From the NCBI GenBank assembly GCA_013330915.1, contig DUHK01000087.1, positions 1 to 10,926 on the forward strand: a stretch of DNA of 10,926 bases. Direction: 5' to 3'. The notes beneath the pieces are model-generated. The model worked only from the letters and a program-made list of their open reading frames with translations, ran no database searches and had not been told where the DNA came from. A program made the position numbers and the translations under genes. Positions within the stretch are counted from its first letter, which is position 1. Each line of letters opens with the position of its first letter. Positions 6,653 to 10,926 of the stretch are shown piece by piece. The DNA is from Methanosphaera sp. GTDB taxonomy: Archaea > Methanobacteriota > Methanobacteria > Methanobacteriales > Methanobacteriaceae.

Positions 6653-6658
6653 GGGGAG
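6653..6658 (+). promoter_or_regulatory. Shine-Dalgarno sequence that selects an ATT start for aroD
   Basis: GGGGAG lies 5 nt before an ATT codon at 6664 and is the only strong ribosome binding site near the aroD N-terminus. An in-frame TAG at 6661 immediately before the ATT rules out a start further upstream. The next ATG/GTG/TTG-type codon in frame is the TTG at 6763, which has no such site and would remove the first beta strand. Confidence 0.6.
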
Positions 6659-6663
6659 CGTAG

Positions 6664-7341
6664 ATTAAAATAAATACTGGAGTATGTGCTTCAATAATAG
6701 AAAAAGATAAAGAAAGCATTATCACTTTAATTCAACAATTATCTGAAGAAAATTTTGATTATTTGGAGCTAAGATTGGATGTTATAGAGGATATTGACTC
6801 TGATAAGGCAAAAAATATTATAGAATCAATTAAAGAAATCACTCAAAAACCTATAATATTAACAAACAGAACCAAAAAGGAAGGGGGATTTTTTGAAAGA
6901 TCAGAGGAGGAAAGAATAAAAATACTCTCTGATAATGCACATCTGGTGGAAATAACAGACGTGGAACTAAGTACTCAACAACAGCTAAGACAAAAAGTGA
7001 TAAACAATGCAAATAAAACAATCATTTCCTATCATAACTTTGACAAGACACCTTCCGAGGATTACCTGCAGGATATAATTGATAATTCATTTAAAACTGG
7101 GGATATTCCTAAAATAGCTGTAAAACCTCATACAATGGAAGATACTTATATCATATTACGTTTACTGATGAAAAACAGGGGTATCATAGCAATAAGTATG
7201 GATGAGATAGGTTCATATACAAGAATAATGGCACCAGTAATGGGCGCTCCTGTAACCTATGCTGCAATAACGGACGAATCGGCACCGGGCCAATTGGATA
7301 TTGAAACCACAACCAGAATGATAAAAAAACTAAAAAACTGA
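6664..7341 (+). CDS. aroD: 3-dehydroquinate dehydratase, class I, probable ATT start
   Basis: Class I (Schiff-base) dehydroquinase of 225 residues that turns 3-dehydroquinate into 3-dehydroshikimate, the third step to chorismate. With the start at ATT (6664) it reads (M)KINTGVCASIIEKD, supplying the first strand of the TIM barrel. The substrate-binding ELRLD follows at 35-39, the catalytic histidine is H124 in ISYHNFD, and the Schiff-base lysine is K154 in IAVKPHT. GAPVTYA and SAPGQ near the C-terminus close the active site. Starting at the TTG (6763) would give only 192 residues and lose the first strand, so I prefer the ATT with its Shine-Dalgarno sequence. ATA at 6670 is a less likely alternative. 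It is the first gene of a three-gene plus-strand unit with the PP-loop-like gene and aroC. Confidence 0.93.
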   Translation: MKINTGVCASIIEKDKESIITLIQQLSEENFDYLELRLDVIEDIDSDKAKNIIESIKEITQKPIILTNRTKKEGGFFERSEEERIKILSDNAHLVEITDVELSTQQQLRQKVINNANKTIISYHNFDKTPSEDYLQDIIDNSFKTGDIPKIAVKPHTMEDTYIILRLLMKNRGIIAISMDEIGSYTRIMAPVMGAPVTYAAITDESAPGQLDIETTTRMIKKLKN

Positions 7342-7346
7342 TTTAA

Positions 7347-7997
7347 ATGAACGCAAAAGAAAAAACAATCATAAAATCATTAAACAAAACAGGTGTAGAC
7401 ACAAGATTTGTCAGCCTCTACAAAAATGACATTTACATAAACAACCTGAAGTTCTCTAAATTCTCAAGAAAGAAGGAAGAAAAGTTCAGGGAGGAATATC
7501 CTGAAATAGAAGTTCATCGTTCCAAGCTCTTCCAAAAACTATGCATCAAGGTCTCAAGAACTGTTAAAAATCAGATAAAACCACAAAGCAAATTATTCAT
7601 AGTCAACGACAACAGTCTGGAAAGCATAGCATTGTATATACTTTTAGAACCATACAAAAGAAAATATGGAATAAAAATAGTTGAAAATCCGGATGATGAT
7701 ACAATAAATGTCAGTGACAAATGTATTGATGACTTTTGTTTGGAATACATCAACTTGATGAAAAACGGGGAAAAAATCGAAAACAACCAACAGCCCAACA
7801 CTATTTATCCATTAAAGCATGTTAAGTATCAGTGGATAAAGGACTGGATAGAAAGCACGAACATCAATTATTTGTTCAAAAAGGAATATGAAGAGGACAC
7901 TAAAAAAGAAATAATAAATTTCCTGGAAAAACACATTCCTAACGTGCAGGAATCAATTATACAATCGGTAAATTACCTGGAAGAAAATAATCAATAG
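7347..7997 (+). CDS. Degenerate PP-loop ATPase-like protein (TtuA/Ncs6-related) in the aro operon
   Basis: A 216-residue lysine-rich protein with no clear family name. By eye it follows the layout of TtuA/Ncs6-type tRNA thiolation PP-loop ATPases. A strand-loop-helix FIVNDNSLESIALYILL (84-100) sits where the family has an SGGxDS loop. SDKCIDDFCLEYINLMKNG (123-141) resembles the family's GHNLDD-x-x-x-x-x-x-N-L-x-x-G segment. The C-terminal YPLKHVKYQWI (154-164) and EIINFLEKHIPNVQESIIQS (188-207) resemble the family's PL(K/R)-Y and FL-x-x-LE-x-x-x-P segment. The SGGxDS motif is replaced by DNSLES, and the segment carrying the CxxC and RR residues is missing, so ATP pyrophosphatase activity is doubtful. 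It starts 5 nt after aroD without a Shine-Dalgarno sequence, which suggests translational coupling, and it ends 15 nt before aroC. The family placement is inference; the operon position is seen. Confidence 0.85.
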   Translation: MNAKEKTIIKSLNKTGVDTRFVSLYKNDIYINNLKFSKFSRKKEEKFREEYPEIEVHRSKLFQKLCIKVSRTVKNQIKPQSKLFIVNDNSLESIALYILLEPYKRKYGIKIVENPDDDTINVSDKCIDDFCLEYINLMKNGEKIENNQQPNTIYPLKHVKYQWIKDWIESTNINYLFKKEYEEDTKKEIINFLEKHIPNVQESIIQSVNYLEENNQ

Positions 7998-8012
7998 GGG
8001 GAGTAAAATAAG

Positions 8013-9107
8013 ATGGCATCAAACACAAGTGGAGAAATATTTAAGGTAACAACATTCGGAGCAAGTCATGGAACAGCATTGGGAGCAACAGTGGACGGTT
8101 GTCCTGCAGGATTGGAACTCTCAAGGGAAGACATACAAAACGAATTAAACAAACGAAGACCGGGAACAAGTAACTTAACTACACCACGGGATGAAAAGGA
8201 TAGTGTTGAAATATTGTCAGGAGTATTCAATGGAAAAACAGATGGAACCCCGATAACAGCAATAGTAAGAAACAGTGACCAGATAAGTAAAAACTATGAC
8301 AATCTCATAAACAATCCAAGACCGGGACATGGAGACTTGTGCTGGTATAAAAAGTTTGAAAACTATGATTATCGTGGTGGTGGAAGAGGCAGTGGAAGAG
8401 TAACAATCGGGCACGTAATCGGAGGAGCAATAAGTAAAAAGTTATTGTCCCTCCATGACATCACAGTCACGGCACATGTAACATCAATACATAATATCAA
8501 AACACAAAAAAAGTACACGTTGGAACAGATACGAAAAAACATAAGTAAAAACAATGTCAGATGTGCAGATTTGCAAAAGGCCAATGAAATGGAAGAAGCA
8601 ATTCTTAAGGCCAAAGAAGATGGTAACAGTGTTGGAGGAACAGTTGAAATAATAATAGATAACGTTCCAACAGGTCTGGGACAGCCTGTATTTGATAAAC
8701 TCGACGGTGATCTTGCCAAGGCATTGATGAACATTGGTGCAGTTAAGGGTGTTGAAATAGGCCTGGGATTTGAAAGCACAACATTAACTGGAAAAGAGTT
8801 TAATGATCAATATTACACACAAAACGGCAAAATAATGACAAAAACAAATAACTCCGGAGGAATTTTGGGTGGCATGTCCAATGGGATGCCAATAATAATC
8901 AGAATTGCGGTTAAGCCAACACCGTCAGTCAGTGGTGTTCAAAAAACAGTTAATCTGGAAAATAACACTGATTCAGAAATAGAAATTGTGGGACGTCACG
9001 ATCCATGCATCTGTCCAAGAGTGACCACGGTTGCAGAATCAGCCTGCAGCATGGTTATTGCTGATCATATGATCAGAGCAGGATTTATTCATCCTGATAA
9101 AATATAA
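8013..9107 (+). CDS. aroC: Chorismate synthase
   Basis: Full-length 364-residue FMN-dependent enzyme that converts 5-enolpyruvylshikimate-3-phosphate to chorismate, the last common step to aromatic amino acids. All three family signatures are present: TFGASHGTALGATVDGCPAG near the N-terminus with its histidine, YRGGGRGSGRVTIGHVIGGA in the first half, and GRHDPCICPRVTTVAE near the C-terminus. NKRRPGTSNLTTPRDEKD (about 46-63) is the expected substrate loop. The second signature has RVT where many bacterial enzymes have RET, which the family pattern allows. The ATG at 8013 has GGGGGAG 9 nt upstream. It is the last gene of the aroD unit and converges on tRNA-Thr, with a 14-bp A/T palindrome between them. 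Confidence 0.97.
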   Translation: MASNTSGEIFKVTTFGASHGTALGATVDGCPAGLELSREDIQNELNKRRPGTSNLTTPRDEKDSVEILSGVFNGKTDGTPITAIVRNSDQISKNYDNLINNPRPGHGDLCWYKKFENYDYRGGGRGSGRVTIGHVIGGAISKKLLSLHDITVTAHVTSIHNIKTQKKYTLEQIRKNISKNNVRCADLQKANEMEEAILKAKEDGNSVGGTVEIIIDNVPTGLGQPVFDKLDGDLAKALMNIGAVKGVEIGLGFESTTLTGKEFNDQYYTQNGKIMTKTNNSGGILGGMSNGMPIIIRIAVKPTPSVSGVQKTVNLENNTDSEIEIVGRHDPCICPRVTTVAESACSMVIADHMIRAGFIHPDKI

Positions 9108-9120
9108 TTTTTATAAAAAT
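9107..9120. terminator. Palindromic A/T terminator shared by aroC and tRNA-Thr
   Basis: ATTTTTATAAAAAT is its own reverse complement and begins at the last base of the aroC stop codon, 2 nt before the tRNA 3' end. Each strand shows five T residues, so it can act as an oligo-T terminator in both directions. Confidence 0.45.
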
Positions 9121-9121
9121 A

Positions 9122-9195
9122 AGCCCCGAGGGGGATTTGAACCCCCGATCCCCTGATTACGAGTCAGGTACTGTGCCGGGCTGAGCCATCAGGGC
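9122..9195 (-). tRNA. tRNA-Thr (anticodon CGU)
   Basis: A 74-nt cloverleaf on the minus strand. Acceptor stem GCCCTGA pairs with TCGGGGC, with one wobble. The anticodon stem is CCTGA/TCAGG around loop CTCGTAA, giving anticodon CGU, which reads ACG (threonine). The T arm is GGGGG-TTCAAAT-CCCCC. The D arm (GCTC/CAGT) has three pairs. The discriminator is U73, as in archaeal tRNA-Thr, and CCA is not encoded. There is no intron. A TATA-like TACTATAA about 30-40 nt upstream, near 9235, could be its promoter. Confidence 0.95.
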
Positions 9196-9198
9196 AAT

Positions 9199-9205
9199 AA
9201 AAAAA
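9199..9205 (-). terminator. Oligo-T terminator after the MBL-fold gene
   Basis: Seven T residues on the minus strand lie 57 nt past the MBL-fold stop codon and just before the tRNA. This separates the two transcripts, although read-through and tRNA processing are also possible. Confidence 0.35.
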
Positions 9206-9262
9206 TAGTAACTAACAAATTAACTATGTTGCTTATAGTATTTAGTAATTGTTATTCAACAT

Positions 9263-10039
9263 TTACATAAACTGTTCTAAGTTCATAGTTAATCCATCAG
9301 TTGCAGCGATTGTTCTGACACCGGTATTGTTTGTAATCTGCCGGGTGTTTTGGAACGGATTGTTCATAATCAAATTAACGCCTAAATGGGTCATAATAGC
9401 AACTTGTGGTTGAATTTCATTAACTAATTGTTCGAAGTCTATTGTTCTCATATGACCTTTAATCTTTCGTTCTCCTTCCTTAATTACACAACCAATTAAT
9501 ACGTCAGCACCTTCATGTTCTTTGCTTAATTCAGGAAAGTATTCTGTGTCTGCTGTGTAATTAATATTTAATCCATCATAATTAATGTTAAATCCTACGC
9601 ATGTAGAATCTCCATGATGAGTAGCAGTACCTCTTACTGTAATTTCACCATCTTTAATAACATCTCCGGGATGTAATACAGAAATCTCTGATTTTGATTG
9701 ATGATATTTTGATATACCGGGACCTATTTCCCCATTACCATTAATTACACTTTCACTTCCAATCACATGTCCTGTTCTTTTTGTCATTCCTTGGGTCATA
9801 GCTTCTATCATAATTTCGGCATCATTATAATGGTCGGTATGACAATGACTGACTAGTAACATATTGATTTTTCGTGGGTTTAAACCGAATTGATGGCTTC
9901 TTACTAAAGCACCAGGTCCAGGGTCTACATGGATATTTTTGCCATCAATGTCGTCTATTCTGAATCCACCGGTCATTCTTTTTTGACTGATGGTTGCAAA
10001 ACGACCTCCTCCGGTTCCCAAAAACTGTAATTTCATCAT
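9263..10039 (-). CDS. Metallo-beta-lactamase-fold hydrolase (RNase Z/PhnP-like)
   Basis: A 258-residue soluble MBL-fold hydrolase. It starts with MKLQFLGTGGGRFATISQKR, the first strand and glycine turn of the RNase Z/PhnP-like branch. The two-metal site is visible: SHCHTDH (64-70), histidines in ATHHGDST (141/142), aspartate in NYTADTEYFP (D164) and histidine in IMTHLGVN (H218). Metal-dependent hydrolysis, probably of a phosphodiester, is inferred from the branch; the substrate is unknown. It lacks the long exosite arm of true RNase Z, so tRNA 3' processing is not a safe call despite the tRNA-Thr downstream. Of two tandem ATGs, the second (10036) is 5 nt from GGAG and the first (10039) only 2 nt, so the second is the likelier start. 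The promoter carries a 23-bp palindrome at 10065-10087. Confidence 0.88.
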   Translation of the reverse strand: MMKLQFLGTGGGRFATISQKRMTGGFRIDDIDGKNIHVDPGPGALVRSHQFGLNPRKINMLLVSHCHTDHYNDAEIMIEAMTQGMTKRTGHVIGSESVINGNGEIGPGISKYHQSKSEISVLHPGDVIKDGEITVRGTATHHGDSTCVGFNINYDGLNINYTADTEYFPELSKEHEGADVLIGCVIKEGERKIKGHMRTIDFEQLVNEIQPQVAIMTHLGVNLIMNNPFQNTRQITNNTGVRTIAATDGLTMNLEQFM

Positions 10040-10064
10040 ATCTCCTACTAAATTTTTGAGAATA

Positions 10065-10087
10065 ATAATATTTGAATCAAATATTAT
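10065..10087. promoter_or_regulatory. Perfect 23-bp palindrome, candidate operator of the MBL-fold gene
   Basis: Arms ATAATATTTGA and TCAAATATTAT match perfectly around a single central A. The element lies 28-50 nt before the likely ATG (10036) and about 26-48 nt downstream of the TATA box centred near 10116. It therefore begins at the expected transcription start (about 10089). This is a common place for an archaeal repressor to exclude RNA polymerase. It is AT-rich, but 11-bp perfect arms stand out from the background. Confidence 0.5.
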
Positions 10088-10112
10088 CTATGTCTCTATT
10101 TACTTAGATGAC

Positions 10113-10126
10113 TATATATATTTTCC
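10113..10126 (-). promoter_or_regulatory. BRE/TATA promoter of the MBL-fold gene
   Basis: On the minus strand GGAAAA (10126-10121) is directly followed by TATATATA (10120-10113), a purine-rich BRE joined to a TATA box. Transcription should start about 25 nt downstream, near 10089, at the edge of the palindrome. This is the clearest promoter in the window. Confidence 0.55.
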
Positions 10127-10214
10127 TATATTTAATAAAATAATACCTTTTTTTAGGATTAAATATGTCGTTTAAGTATTGATGAAATTTTAAGGATTAC
10201 TTCTTTGTATGGTT

Positions 10215-10926
10215 TTATTTCAGCATAGGTTTTAAGTAAATTCCAGTATATGAACCTGTTTGTGAAATTTCTTCGGGAGTTCCTACAGCAACGATTTCTC
10301 CGCCTTTATCTCCACCTTCAGGACCTAAATCAATGATATGGTCTGCAGTCTTAATTACATCGAGGTTGTGTTCAATAATTATCAGAGTATTTCCCTGATC
10401 TCTTAATTTTATCAATACTTCCAGTAATCTGTTGATGTCATCAAAGTGAAGTCCGGTGGTAGGTTCGTCCAGTATGTATAATGTGTTGGACGTGTTTTGT
10501 CTGCTTAATTCCTTGGCCAGTTTAACTCTCTGGGCTTCCCCACCGGATAAGGTTGTTGCAGGCTGACCGAGTTTCACATATCCAAGCCCGACATCCACAA
10601 GTGTCTGTAACTTTCTCTTGATTTTTGGAATGTTTTCAAAGAATTCAAGGGCTTCTTCACTGGTCATTTCAAGAACATCATTTATGTTTTTTCCCTTGTA
10701 TCTGATATCCAGGGTTTCTTTATTGTATCTTTTACCTTCGCATACTTCACATGGAACGTATACATCAGCTAAAAAGTGCATTTCAATCTGTACAATTCCA
10801 TCTCCGCTGCATGATTCGCATCTTCCACCCTTGACGTTGAAACTAAATCTTCCAGGTTTATAACCTCTCTGTTTGGATTCAGCGGTTTGTGCAAATAATT
10901 CCCTTATGTATGTAAACAATCCAATG
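10215..10926 (-). CDS. uvrA: Excinuclease ABC subunit A, C-terminal part, 5' end off window
   Basis: The last 236 or so codons of UvrA, the damage-recognition ATPase of nucleotide excision repair. The frame continues through the right edge (the preceding codons encode Ile-Gly), so the TTG at 10919 is not the start. Visible in order: FTYIRELFA and RGYKPGRFSFN, the zinc module GGRCESCSGDG with VPCEVCEGKRYN (CxxC pairs about 19 residues apart), LGQPATTLSGGEAQRVKLAKEL with the ABC signature, LYILDEPTTGLHFDD (Walker B), and IIIEHNLDVIKTADHIIDLGP (switch histidine). The usual protein is 940-970 residues, so about a quarter is here. uvrA in archaea is generally held to be of bacterial origin. The MBL-fold gene follows with its own promoter, so they are probably separate units. 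Confidence 0.97.
   Translation of the reverse strand, partial: IGLFTYIRELFAQTAESKQRGYKPGRFSFNVKGGRCESCSGDGIVQIEMHFLADVYVPCEVCEGKRYNKETLDIRYKGKNINDVLEMTSEEALEFFENIPKIKRKLQTLVDVGLGYVKLGQPATTLSGGEAQRVKLAKELSRQNTSNTLYILDEPTTGLHFDDINRLLEVLIKLRDQGNTLIIIEHNLDVIKTADHIIDLGPEGGDKGGEIVAVGTPEEISQTGSYTGIYLKPMLK

Noticed and set aside
8217..8779. Minus-strand frames over aroC
   Set aside because: Antisense shadows of chorismate synthase, whose three signatures are intact.
9123..10036. MBL-fold gene as true RNase Z processing the adjacent tRNA-Thr
   Set aside because: No exosite arm is visible, and adjacency to one tRNA is weak evidence; kept as a general MBL-fold hydrolase.
10917..10919. TTG at 10919 as the start of a short UvrA
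   Set aside because: The frame stays open to the window edge with family-like residues before it, so this is an internal leucine codon.
1..10926. CRISPR array, insertion sequence, prophage or toxin-antitoxin pair
   Set aside because: No regularly spaced repeats, transposase or integrase motifs, or paired small genes seen on either strand.

Overview
The window is an AT-rich stretch of archaeal chromosome, most likely from a host-associated methanogen of the order Methanobacteriales (Methanosphaera or Methanobrevibacter type). This assignment is inference. It rests on a class I HMG-CoA reductase for isoprenoid lipids, an AK6/Fap7-type kinase, an archaeal-type small class I AroD beside AroC, a tRNA-Thr with U73 and no encoded CCA, TATA-type promoter signals, oligo-T terminators, and a stand-alone sucD of the kind used in the incomplete reductive TCA route of methanogens. 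No transposon, phage gene or CRISPR array is visible. This is a housekeeping region.

Layout. From the left edge, all on the minus strand: an AK6-like kinase (3' end off the window), a SpoIIM/DUF95-family membrane protein, and threonine synthase (thrC). A 345-nt gene-free gap with a palindrome at the expected thrC transcription start follows. Next is a probable two-gene unit, hmgA followed by a VIT1/CCC1-like membrane protein. Then come sucD, a 263-nt AT-rich gap, and an unrecognised cysteine-containing 243-residue protein. The only plus-strand unit is aroD - PP-loop-like gene - aroC, transcribed divergently from the unrecognised gene. It converges on a minus-strand tRNA-Thr(CGU), and the two share a palindromic A/T terminator. 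On the minus strand beyond the tRNA lie an MBL-fold metallohydrolase with a 23-bp palindrome in its promoter, and the C-terminal quarter of uvrA (5' end off the right edge).

How the genes fit together. The aro unit supplies the third and last steps of the common pathway to chorismate. thrC ends threonine synthesis. sucD provides one subunit of succinyl-CoA synthetase. hmgA makes mevalonate for archaeal lipids.

The points most worth a second look are these. The protein between aroD and aroC looks like a TtuA/Ncs6-type PP-loop ATPase that has lost its ATP-binding motif and its cysteine region. aroD is complete only if translation starts at an ATT codon preceded by a good Shine-Dalgarno sequence. 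The promoters of the MBL-fold gene and thrC each carry a perfect inverted repeat where an archaeal repressor would be expected to bind. I found no clear evidence of a wholly new multi-gene system.
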